The translations under genes were made by a program, and so were the position numbers. Source: Clostridia bacterium (GTDB lineage Bacteria; Bacillota; Clostridia; TANB77; CAG-508). From it: 5,499 nucleotides of DNA. Below, piece after piece: positions 1 to 5,435 of this stretch (position 1 is the stretch's first letter; each line of letters opens with the position of its first letter). The stretch is taken from contig CAADUD010000034.1 in NCBI GenBank assembly GCA_900752095.1, positions 1 through 5,499 of the forward strand, written 5' to 3'. A model generated the notes under the pieces. It made no database searches, was not told the origin of the DNA, and was given only the letters and a program-made list of their open reading frames with translations.

Positions 1-237
1 ATGCCTGATTATGCTTTCCCTGCCATGAAAAAGTGTGACATGTTAATTGTGGAATTTTCTGAAAAAGGTGTTGGCTTAGGAATTGGAGCTGGATACGCTT
101 ATGCAATAGGTCTACCAATTTATGTTATTGCTAAAACAGGAAGTGATATTTCTTTAACGATTAGCAATTTAGCAAAAGAAGTAATCTTTTATGATGACCC
201 AAGTGAACTTACTGAAAAATTTAGGGGGTTGGTATAA
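1..237 (+). CDS. Nucleoside 2-deoxyribosyltransferase-fold protein, C-terminal part (5' end outside window)
   Basis: This is the C-terminal 78 residues of a protein resembling the nucleoside 2-deoxyribosyltransferase / deoxynucleotide N-hydrolase fold. Members of that family cleave or transfer the N-glycosidic bond of deoxynucleosides or their monophosphates in the cytoplasm. Visible support is the Rossmann-like order: KKCDMLIVEFSEKGVG (about 10-25), the glycine-rich helix start GIGAGYAYAIGLPIYVIA (27-44) and GSDIS (47-51). The family is usually about 130-150 residues, and this fragment matches only the second half, so the Met at position 1 is probably internal and the true start lies upstream. 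Oddity: relatives usually carry a catalytic Glu in the helix before GYA; here residue 29 is Gly (codon gga). The enzyme may be inactive or may only bind nucleotide. The stop overlaps the next start (TAATG), which indicates an operon with the Maf gene. The fold is fairly sure; substrate and activity are unknown. Confidence 0.7.
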   Translation: MPDYAFPAMKKCDMLIVEFSEKGVGLGIGAGYAYAIGLPIYVIAKTGSDISLTISNLAKEVIFYDDPSELTEKFRGLV

Positions 238-812
238 TGATTCCCATCATTTTAGCATCTAAGTCTTCTATTCGAAAACAAATGTTGGAAAAGGAAAATA
301 TTCCTTTTGAAGTAATAGTAAGCCATGCTGATGAAACTCCTGACTTATCCAAAAGTTTTGAAGAACGATTGGCAGATATTTCTATGAAAAAAGCACAAGT
401 TGTTTTTGAACAAACTATAGACAGAGGTCCAAGAATTATTGTTGCTGCAGATCAAAACATTGTTTTTAACCATGTGATGTATGGAAAGCCTAAAAATTTG
501 GAAGAAGCTAGAGGCTTTATTCAGTCTATGCAAGGGCATAATAATATATATGCCTATGTTGGAAATGCTTTGATTTACGCAAATGGCAACCAAAAAATTC
601 AAGTAATAAATAATTGTGACATTGCTAGAATGCGCATGGATATTCTTTCTAAAGAAGATTTAGAAAATTATTTAGCCAATCAAAATCCTTTAACAAAATG
701 TGGAGGAATTAACATTTTAGATTCCAAATTCCTTCATTTGGAAGAAGGAAAAATGTCAACTGCCTGCGGCATGACAATGGAATATTTGCAAGAACTTTTA
801 TCTTCTCTTTAG
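237..812 (+). CDS. maf: Maf family nucleoside triphosphate pyrophosphatase, YceF-like
   Basis: A Maf/HAM1-like house-cleaning pyrophosphatase of 191 residues, the normal family length. It would hydrolyse non-canonical or modified NTPs to NMP plus pyrophosphate in the cytoplasm. Visible motifs: LASKSSIRKQML (6-17), DE (32-33), KKAQ (51-54), AADQ (70-73, with presumed catalytic Asp72), GKP (83-85) and YVGNAL (107-112, usually YTGxAL). AADQ and the stretch around DILSKEDLENYL to NPLTKCG (135-156) follow E. coli YceF, a 7-methyl-GTP pyrophosphatase, better than YhdE, the dTTP/UTP type. The substrate is therefore inferred, not shown. Divergences: SG before the YTG motif is QG (99-100), and the usual C-terminal GLPL reads GMTM (178-181). 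The start overlaps the upstream stop by one base, with a strong AGGGGG Shine-Dalgarno at 223-228, eight bases before ATG. The pair looks translationally coupled and ends at the hairpin at 852-880. Confidence 0.88.
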   Translation: MIPIILASKSSIRKQMLEKENIPFEVIVSHADETPDLSKSFEERLADISMKKAQVVFEQTIDRGPRIIVAADQNIVFNHVMYGKPKNLEEARGFIQSMQGHNNIYAYVGNALIYANGNQKIQVINNCDIARMRMDILSKEDLENYLANQNPLTKCGGINILDSKFLHLEEGKMSTACGMTMEYLQELLSSL

Positions 813-851
813 AACTTAATATTACAACAGGTTTTATAGTATAGAACCTAA

Positions 852-880
852 AAAAATGGAGCTTAAAAAGCTCCATTTTT
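852..880. terminator. Intrinsic terminator shared by the maf operon and tRNA-Lys
   Basis: A perfect 13-bp inverted repeat pairs 852-864 with 868-880 around a three-base AAA loop; the core is TGGAGCTT / AAGCTCCA. The arms are flanked by A and T runs, so it can act in both directions. Read on the - strand it begins directly at the 3' CCA of the tRNA (base 880 is shared) and ends in seven T residues, making it the natural tRNA terminator. Read on the + strand it follows maf by about 40 bases and ends in five T residues. Confidence 0.88.
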
Positions 881-955
881 GGTGCGTCATAGAGGAGTCG
901 AACCTCCGACCATCAGATTAAGAGTCTGCTGCTCTACCAACTGAGCTAATGACGC
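880..955 (-). tRNA. tRNA-Lys (anticodon CUU)
   Basis: On the - strand this 76-nt stretch folds as a complete cloverleaf. The acceptor stem is GCGTCAT/ATGACGC, with U8 A9. The D arm is GCTC-AGTTGGTA-GAGC. The anticodon arm is GCAGA-CTCTTAA-TCTGA, the variable loop is TGGTC, and the T arm is GGAGG-TTCGACT-CCTCT. The discriminator is A73 and the CCA end is encoded. Anticodon bases 34-36 are CTT (plus-strand positions 920-922), which decodes AAG as lysine. One oddity is a G27-A43 mismatch at the base of the anticodon stem; G49-U65 is an ordinary wobble. It is a single tRNA gene with its own promoter just upstream and a terminator abutting its 3' end. Confidence 0.97.
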
Positions 956-972
956 ATAAAAATACAATATTA

Positions 973-1001
973 ATTATAGTATTTTTTATTCTTCTTGTCA
1001 A
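973..1001 (-). promoter_or_regulatory. Consensus sigma-A promoter of tRNA-Lys
   Basis: On the - strand TTGACA (996-1001) and TATAAT (973-978) are both perfect consensus hexamers separated by exactly 17 bases. The predicted start lies near position 966, giving a leader of roughly ten bases before the mature tRNA 5' end at 955. An exact match fits a highly expressed, constitutive tRNA gene. Confidence 0.92.
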
Positions 1002-1023
1002 TCCCCTATTCTTCCTTTTCTTG

Positions 1024-1875
1024 CTATTCTTCCCAAAGCATATTTGAAATTTGTGCAAATTGTTCCATTCTGAGTGTTTCCCCTCTTGTATTTTCTGGCA
1101 AGTTCATTTTATTTAATATTTCTTTTGCTTTTTCTTTTGTACAAATATTACCATTGGCTAACCCATTCATTAAAGTCTTTCTTCTTTGCATAAAACTTGC
1201 TTTAATAATTTTAAAAAAGAATGCTTCGTTTTTTAGTTTTACAGGTGGATTTTCTCTAATAGTAAGATGGATTACTTCTGAATCTACTTGTGGGGCAGGA
1301 ATAAAAAAATTATTGGGTACTACCATAACTTCTGTTGGCTCAGAATAATAAGATACACAATAAGTAATTGCCCCTGTATTTTTTTCACCTGGTATAGCAG
1401 TAAGTCTTTCTGCTACCTCCTTTTGTACCATTACGGTAATACTTTCTATTGGTAATTTATCTTCTAATAATTTCATGATAATAGGGGTAGTAATATAATA
1501 TGGTAAATTAGCCACAATTTTTATATGCATTTTTTCTTTTTTCTCTTCTTGTATCAATTTTTGTAAATCTATTTTTAATATATCTTGGTGTATTAATTGA
1601 AAATTATCATAAAAACGAAAACGATCATTTAGAATTGTAATCATCTTTTCGTCTAATTCAATAGCAATCACTTTTTTTGCTCTTTGTAATAACTCTTGGG
1701 TAAGCGTTCCTAGTCCTGGTCCGATTTCAATTACTAAATCCTCTTTTGAAATTTTAGCAGAATCTAGAATAGTATGGATGACACTATTTTCTATTAAAAA
1801 ATTTTGCCCTAAATTTTTATTAGCCATAATATTATATTTTTTTATTAAAAATTTTGTTTCTTCATAAATATTCAT
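1024..1875 (-). CDS. rsmA: 16S rRNA (adenine1518-N6/adenine1519-N6)-dimethyltransferase RsmA (KsgA)
   Basis: RsmA uses S-adenosylmethionine to dimethylate the two adjacent adenines in the 3'-terminal hairpin of 16S rRNA, a late check in 30S subunit assembly; loss gives kasugamycin resistance. The 283-residue length is typical. Motifs in order: NLGQNFL (21-27), SAM motif I EIGPGLGTLT (50-59), acidic motif II IAIELD (70-75), HQDIL (96-100), catalytic motif IV NLPYYITTP (123-131), FFIPAPQVDSEV (190-201), and the C-terminal SFMQRRKTLMNGL (227-239) and TRGETLRMEQF (263-273). The start is supported by GGAAGG at 1883-1888, seven bases upstream of ATG. No hairpin separates its stop from the downstream tRNA gene, so transcripts probably run through the tRNA to the terminator at 852-880. 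No missing motif was seen. Confidence 0.97.
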   Translation of the reverse strand: MNIYEETKFLIKKYNIMANKNLGQNFLIENSVIHTILDSAKISKEDLVIEIGPGLGTLTQELLQRAKKVIAIELDEKMITILNDRFRFYDNFQLIHQDILKIDLQKLIQEEKKEKMHIKIVANLPYYITTPIIMKLLEDKLPIESITVMVQKEVAERLTAIPGEKNTGAITYCVSYYSEPTEVMVVPNNFFIPAPQVDSEVIHLTIRENPPVKLKNEAFFFKIIKASFMQRRKTLMNGLANGNICTKEKAKEILNKMNLPENTRGETLRMEQFAQISNMLWEE

Positions 1876-1932
1876 ATTTTTTCCTTCCTATTTTACCTTC
1901 GATTTTTACATTTTCTAAAAAATTTCGCTGTA

Positions 1933-1961
1933 ATTATAATATATTTCTTTGTATTTATTTT
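1933..1961 (-). promoter_or_regulatory. Possible promoter of rsmA (good -10, poor -35)
   Basis: A perfect TATAAT on the - strand lies at 1933-1938, about 57 bases upstream of the rsmA start and beyond the upstream gene's hairpin, where a promoter is expected. The hexamer at the correct distance (1956-1961) reads AAAATA, a poor -35, and no extended -10 TG is present. In such AT-rich sequence a lone TATAAT can occur by chance. Confidence 0.4.
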
Positions 1962-1989
1962 TCTCTACTTTTTAATATATTATTTTTAA

Positions 1990-2026
1990 ATTAGGACTTT
2001 AGAAAAACTTTCTCTAAAGCCCTAAT
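1990..2026 (-). terminator. Hairpin terminator after the VanW-family gene
   Basis: The inverted repeat pairs 1990-2003 with 2013-2026. Read on the - strand it is ATTAGGGCTTTAGA / TCTAAAGTCCTAAT with a single G-U pair; read on + that pair becomes an A-C mismatch, so it fits - strand transcripts better. Inner bases can lengthen the stem. It sits about 35 bases past the stop of the gene ending at 2060. The tail after the stem is AT-rich but has no clean T run, so termination may be incomplete. Confidence 0.6.
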
Positions 2027-2059
2027 AAAATATTAAATCATCTTTCTATTATTCAATGT

Positions 2060-4000
2060 CTAATGATTGTTACTGGTAGTTACTTTTTTAGTTCCTCTCC
2101 TAATAATTTGTTGCTTAGCACTGTAAGTATCTTTAGAAAGCAAAGTTTGTGATACTACTTTTCCATTTAATTTTAAAATTCTATATCCTTCACTTCTACA
2201 ACCATTTGCTCCATATTGTTCTACTACTTCTTTTCCTTCGGCTAATGTAGAATCATTTTTATAAGTAGTTGTATAATTTATATAAGATGTTACTTTAGAC
2301 TGGATAATTACTTCATATTCTGTCTCTTCTTTAATACCATACATAGAAATTTTACATACTCCATTATTAGCTGAAGCTACAATTTTAATTGGATAAGACC
2401 TGTTATTTTTAAATATAAAATCTAAGCTTCCATAATATACAGTAGCATCTCTACTTGCTGCAACATAACCTGTTAGAAACATGTGATTACTTCTTTCTAC
2501 AATTTCTAAATTAGCAAGTAAGGCAGTATTGTATAAAGTAGAAGATACTTGGCAAACTCCTCCTCCAACATCTGGTACTACTTTTCCTCCAATATAAGCA
2601 GTTCCTTCTTTATATCCTGCCTCAATTGTGCGTTTACCTACAACTGTATTAAAAGAAAAGTTTTCTCCTGGCATTACTACCGTACCATTAATTTTTTTGG
2701 CAGCTAATTCTATATTCGTACTTCTATTGTAGTTACTTGCATCATAAATGGTAGAAAAGGTAGCAAGTTGATCTGGAAATGCTTCTTCTCCTAAGTCCTT
2801 AATTGTCTTTTTTGGCACTGTTATTTTTAAAGGAATTGTATATTCTTCTTTGTCTTCTGCAATGATTTTTTTTGCTTTCTCCATAGAAACTCCAAAGTCT
2901 ACTCCATTTACATGCTGATGTACTATAGTTGGATTTTTTTCTACATAAGCATCTTGTGGTTCTTTGTAGATTTCATTATGAATTTTTTCTAGGTTAATGG
3001 GATCTGGTTCTTTATATTCTACTGGTATTTCAATTACTTGATAATTAGAATGAATATTTTTTAATTGTGTATAAACTTTATCTTTTAACTCTTCTTCTTT
3101 TATAATATATCCTGCTGTTCCTTTTACGATAATTAATTCTTCATCTTCAACATAATAACTACTTTCTATTACTCTATCTTTCATTTTGGCACTGATATCA
3201 TTTATTGTACTTTTTAGTAATTCTTCATCTAAATATAAAGTTGGTTCAATTTCTTTTTTAAATAAATATGTCCATAAAATTTCATAATTATTGGTAATAA
3301 TATTGCCATCTCTTCCCACATTATAAGCTTCTGCTACAGCAGCATCCACATCGAATTTAGCATTAAAAGTATTTGCTGTTACACTTGTTTCACTTTCTCC
3401 TCGTTTTAAGATAAGGTTATTATTTTCATCTGAAAATCTTTCTTCTATTGCATTATTTAGTTGCTTTGTTGCTTCTTCTACCGTTAAATTTCCAACATCA
3501 ATTCCTAAAATAGAAATACCTTTTAAAATTTTATTATTATTCATATTTAATAATGCAAAGATGATAGAAAATAACATCGCTATAACTAAAATAATAGTTA
3601 TTATTATAAGAGCAATTGCTTTTTTCTTGCTTTTTTGCTTTTTTTGTATTACTTCATTAGATTTTCCTTCTGGTTGTTGAAAAACAGATGTAGATTTTTT
3701 TTCTTTTTCATTTTTTTCCTTTTCTATTTTTTCTTTTTTATTTTTATTTTTCTTTTCCTTTTCCTTATTTTCTTCCGGTTCTGGTTTACTTTGAGTAGAA
3801 TATTCTTGTTTTTTATTTTGTTCTTCTGTTTGCTTATTTTTCATCTGTTCTTCATTATCATTTTCTTCTTGTTTTGTATTCTCTATTTCCTGCATTTGTT
3901 GGTCTTCTATCTGATTTTCTTCGTTCTTTTCTAGGTTTTCGTTTGATTCTATATTGTTTCTCTTTTCCTTTTCAGTATTATGATTTTCTTCGTTTTTCAT
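2060..4000 (-). CDS. Membrane-anchored VanW/YoaR-family protein with C-terminal G5-like domain and long charged N-terminal region
   Basis: A 646-residue envelope protein. Residues 1 to about 126 are hydrophilic low-complexity sequence dominated by Glu, Lys, Asn and Gln, likely cytoplasmic and disordered. A single membrane helix follows (about 127-152, after KKQKSKKK), with the rest predicted outside. Residues about 160-390 resemble the repeated peptidoglycan-binding-like YoaR domain (GIDVGNLTVEEA at 166-177; second copy ending near 400). The VanW domain covers about 413-555: PGENFSFNTVVG (444-455), GGGVCQVSSTLYN (479-491), ERSNHM (502-507) and SRDATVYYG (516-524). The last 80 residues (about 562-638) look like a G5 domain, a wall or glycan adhesion module. 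VanW's biochemical role is unknown; its name comes from some vancomycin clusters, and nothing here indicates resistance. The start has GAGGGG at 4007-4012, six bases before ATG. It is probably a single-gene transcript: own promoter at 4041-4069, hairpin at 1990-2026. Confidence 0.9.
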   Translation of the reverse strand: MKNEENHNTEKEKRNNIESNENLEKNEENQIEDQQMQEIENTKQEENDNEEQMKNKQTEEQNKKQEYSTQSKPEPEENKEKEKKNKNKKEKIEKEKNEKEKKSTSVFQQPEGKSNEVIQKKQKSKKKAIALIIITIILVIAMLFSIIFALLNMNNNKILKGISILGIDVGNLTVEEATKQLNNAIEERFSDENNNLILKRGESETSVTANTFNAKFDVDAAVAEAYNVGRDGNIITNNYEILWTYLFKKEIEPTLYLDEELLKSTINDISAKMKDRVIESSYYVEDEELIIVKGTAGYIIKEEELKDKVYTQLKNIHSNYQVIEIPVEYKEPDPINLEKIHNEIYKEPQDAYVEKNPTIVHQHVNGVDFGVSMEKAKKIIAEDKEEYTIPLKITVPKKTIKDLGEEAFPDQLATFSTIYDASNYNRSTNIELAAKKINGTVVMPGENFSFNTVVGKRTIEAGYKEGTAYIGGKVVPDVGGGVCQVSSTLYNTALLANLEIVERSNHMFLTGYVAASRDATVYYGSLDFIFKNNRSYPIKIVASANNGVCKISMYGIKEETEYEVIIQSKVTSYINYTTTYKNDSTLAEGKEVVEQYGANGCRSEGYRILKLNGKVVSQTLLSKDTYSAKQQIIRRGTKKVTTSNNH

Positions 4001-4040
4001 ATTTTTCCCCTCTATTACAATATATACTTTTTATAAAATA

Positions 4041-4069
4041 ATATTACCATACCTTGTATAATTTTACAA
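4041..4069 (-). promoter_or_regulatory. Promoter of the VanW-family gene
   Basis: On the - strand TTGTAA (4064-4069) and TAATAT (4041-4046) are 17 bases apart, with TGG directly before the -10 as in extended -10 promoters. The predicted start near 4034 gives a leader of about 34 bases containing the Shine-Dalgarno GAGGGG. It is divergent from the repressor promoter at 4122-4150, with about 50 bases between the two -35 elements. Confidence 0.6.
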
Positions 4070-4121
4070 CAAAAAAAGTAGGATATTTTGTCATTTTTTC
4101 TATTTTTTTACCAATTAGTAC

Positions 4122-4150
4122 TAGACAAGAAAAAATTTTTTCTATATAAT
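4122..4150 (+). promoter_or_regulatory. Promoter of the XRE/S24-type repressor gene
   Basis: TAGACA (4122-4127, one mismatch from TTGACA) and a perfect TATAAT (4145-4150) are separated by 17 bases. The predicted start near 4157 leaves a short leader carrying AAGAGGG at 4172-4178, six bases before the ATG at 4185. The spacer holds a 16-bp perfect dyad and the -35 overlaps TAGTACTA (4116-4123), so repression at this promoter is plausible. Confidence 0.8.
4128..4143. promoter_or_regulatory. Candidate operator: 16-bp perfect dyad in the promoter spacer
   Basis: AGAAAAAATTTTTTCT is a perfect palindrome lying entirely between the -35 and -10 of the downstream repressor gene. Its right half plus flank, ATTTTTTCTAT (4135-4145), recurs as a direct copy at 4093-4103, a centre-to-centre distance of 42 bases or four helical turns. 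Position and symmetry fit an operator for the dimeric repressor encoded immediately downstream. The A/T-only core makes chance occurrence and simple DNA bending real alternatives. Confidence 0.4.
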
Positions 4151-4184
4151 ACTAATAGAAAATTTTGGAAGAAGAGGGATTGTT

Positions 4185-4769
4185 ATGCTAGGAGAAATGA
4201 TTGCATATATTCGTAAAGTTAAAAAGCTTACAAAGGCTGGTATTGCAAAGGGTACTAATATTAATACCGGTCATCTAACCCATATTGAAAAAGGAGAAAG
4301 AAACCCAAGTCACAAAGTGTTAAGAACTATGTGTAAAACAATGGGGATTCCTTATCGTCCTTTAATGTATACTTATGACAAAGAACTTACTGAAGAACAT
4401 CATTCTTACAAAATTGAAACTCATATTCCTTATGATAAAATTCCTACTTTTGACGCATTAGGTACTTTAATAGACTGTCCTCCTACTATTCCTGGAGCAT
4501 CTATTGCTGTAAAAATAAACGATACTTCTATGGAACCAAAATTAAAACAAAATACCTATGCTTATATTGAATTTAATACCCCTCTTGATAATAGAGATAT
4601 TGGTCTTTTTTGGTATGATGGAAAATTATTAATTCGTAGATTTATTATTCGTAAAGATGGCGTTGTTTTAAGAGCAGAAGACAAATCACTAGAAGACATT
4701 TGTATAGACTTTAAAGGTGATTTTTATATTGTTGGTAAAGTAGTAGGTTCTACTGAAGAAGAAAAATAA
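4185..4769 (+). CDS. XRE-family transcriptional regulator with S24/LexA-like C-terminal domain
   Basis: A 194-residue DNA-binding regulator of the CI/LexA-like layout. Residues about 4-60 form a helix-turn-helix (IRKVKKLTKAGIAKGTNIN, then TGHLTHIEKGERNPS at 28-42, the usual recognition helix and turn). A linker of about 40 residues leads to an S24-like domain (about 100-190) with NDTSMEP (112-118), matching the Ser-containing SMEP motif of LexA, CI and UmuD. In active members a Lys follows about 35-40 residues later in a VKR-type strand; here the corresponding strand reads LLIRRFII (148-155), with Arg at that place. Self-cleavage is therefore doubtful and the domain may serve only for dimerisation. 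No clear Ala-Gly cleavage site is visible in the linker. The first ATG is chosen because AAGAGGG lies six bases upstream. It is divergent from the VanW-family gene. Autoregulation is inferred from the dyad in its promoter; the targets are unknown. Confidence 0.88.
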   Translation: MLGEMIAYIRKVKKLTKAGIAKGTNINTGHLTHIEKGERNPSHKVLRTMCKTMGIPYRPLMYTYDKELTEEHHSYKIETHIPYDKIPTFDALGTLIDCPPTIPGASIAVKINDTSMEPKLKQNTYAYIEFNTPLDNRDIGLFWYDGKLLIRRFIIRKDGVVLRAEDKSLEDICIDFKGDFYIVGKVVGSTEEEK

Positions 4770-4784
4770 TGAAAATTTAGAAAA

Positions 4785-4806
4785 GGTTCTTCTTAAGAAT
4801 AAAACC
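4785..4806 (+). terminator. Weak hairpin after the repressor gene
   Basis: GGTT (4785-4788) pairs with AACC (4803-4806), enclosing the palindrome TTCTTAAGAA (4790-4799), with an uneven internal loop. It lies 15 bases after the stop and is followed by ATTGAATTTTA, not a clean T run. It may be a weak terminator or an mRNA 3' end structure. The next gene has its own promoter, so a full stop here is not required. Confidence 0.3.
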
Positions 4807-4873
4807 ATTGAATTTTATAATAAATTTGTAATAAAAATGTAATATAAATGCAAAATTTTTTTGTCAAAAATAC

Positions 4874-4902
4874 TTGAATTATCTATTTTTTAATATTATA
4901 AT
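4874..4902 (+). promoter_or_regulatory. Promoter of the CBM25-like gene
   Basis: TTGAAT (4874-4879) and a perfect TATAAT (4897-4902) are separated by 17 bases. The predicted start near 4909 gives a leader of roughly 38 bases containing AAGGAG at 4932-4937, nine bases before the ATG at 4947. The gene is therefore probably transcribed independently of the repressor. Confidence 0.78.
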
Positions 4903-4946
4903 ATCAGAATAAAGTAACAAGAGATAAATATAAGGAGATTTATTAA

Positions 4947-5405
4947 ATGGAATTGGTGAAAAATATTTTCTTTAATACAGATAAATTAGTGGAAAATGCA
5001 ATTGTTAAAATTTCTTATACGGGATTACTTTTTCAGAATGGGTCTGAAGAAGTATATCTTCATTATGGTTTTGGCCTTAATTGGGATAACTTAGGTGAAA
5101 TAAAAATGGAAAAAACAGAACTTGGTTTTCAAGCAGAAATCAAACTTCTTTCTAGTGATACTTTAAATTTTTGCTTTAGAAATGACAGAAATGAATGGGA
5201 TAATAATGAAACACAAAACTATGTATTTCCTATTGAAAAAGTAGAACTTGCTTTAGTTCCACAAGAAAATATTTCTTTAGAATCTCCTAGAAAATTAAGA
5301 AAAACTTATATTTGGAGTAAAAAAATACTTCTAGCAGTATATAATGTAATTACTTATTTGCCAAAATTAATTTCTGGAAATTATAAAAGAAAAATTATAA
5401 ATTAA
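4947..5405 (+). CDS. Small protein with CBM25/53-like starch-binding domain and basic hydrophobic C-terminal tail
   Basis: A 152-residue protein. Residues about 15-97 resemble a family 25/53 carbohydrate-binding module, a beta-sandwich that binds starch, glycogen or related alpha-glucans. Visible marks are VYLHYGFGLNW (36-46), the midpoint GFQAEI (60-65), and FCFRNDRNEWDNN (75-87) followed by NY (91-92); in this family such Trp and Tyr residues face the sugar. There is no signal peptide and no catalytic domain, so it may bind intracellular glycogen. After the module comes a Lys/Arg-rich tail (114-152) with a hydrophobic or amphipathic stretch at about 122-143 (WSKKILLAVYNVITYLPKLI) that could lie on or in the membrane. 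The start is fixed by AAGGAG at 4932-4937. It is monocistronic by its own promoter and the strong terminator at 5436-5464. The module is moderately to well supported; substrate and location are inferred. Confidence 0.78.
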   Translation: MELVKNIFFNTDKLVENAIVKISYTGLLFQNGSEEVYLHYGFGLNWDNLGEIKMEKTELGFQAEIKLLSSDTLNFCFRNDRNEWDNNETQNYVFPIEKVELALVPQENISLESPRKLRKTYIWSKKILLAVYNVITYLPKLISGNYKRKIIN

Positions 5406-5435
5406 ATGAAAATTAATAAGAATTTTATTATATAG

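Noticed and set aside
345..602. Reading frame of 85 codons on the - strand inside maf
   Set aside because: It is antisense to a gene with clear family motifs, has no recognisable domain and no Shine-Dalgarno context.
995..1348. Reading frame of 117 codons on the + strand inside rsmA
   Set aside because: It is antisense to the well-supported rsmA, its protein is unlike any family I know, and it is explained by AT-rich antisense composition.
3635..3934. 99-codon + strand frame of almost pure Phe/Leu/Ile
   Set aside because: It is the shadow of the Glu/Lys-rich head of the VanW-family protein (TTT/TTC opposite GAA/AAA) and not a real membrane protein.
2060..4000. Vancomycin resistance determinant
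   Set aside because: VanW domains are widespread in clostridia; no vanH/A/X/Y ligase or peptidase genes or vanRS regulators are in the window.
4001..4184. Riboswitch or structured leader in the divergent region
   Set aside because: Predicted leaders are only about 30 bases long and the region has no conserved riboswitch core, only promoters and A/T dyads.
4185..4769. Prophage CI repressor marking a prophage
   Set aside because: No integrase, attachment site, cro-like divergent gene or structural gene accompanies it; the divergent gene is a cell-envelope protein.
4819..4850. Tandem-like TGTAATA/ATGTAATATAAATG repeats as an iteron or CRISPR remnant
   Set aside because: There are only two imperfect short units in very AT-rich sequence, with no regular spacing.
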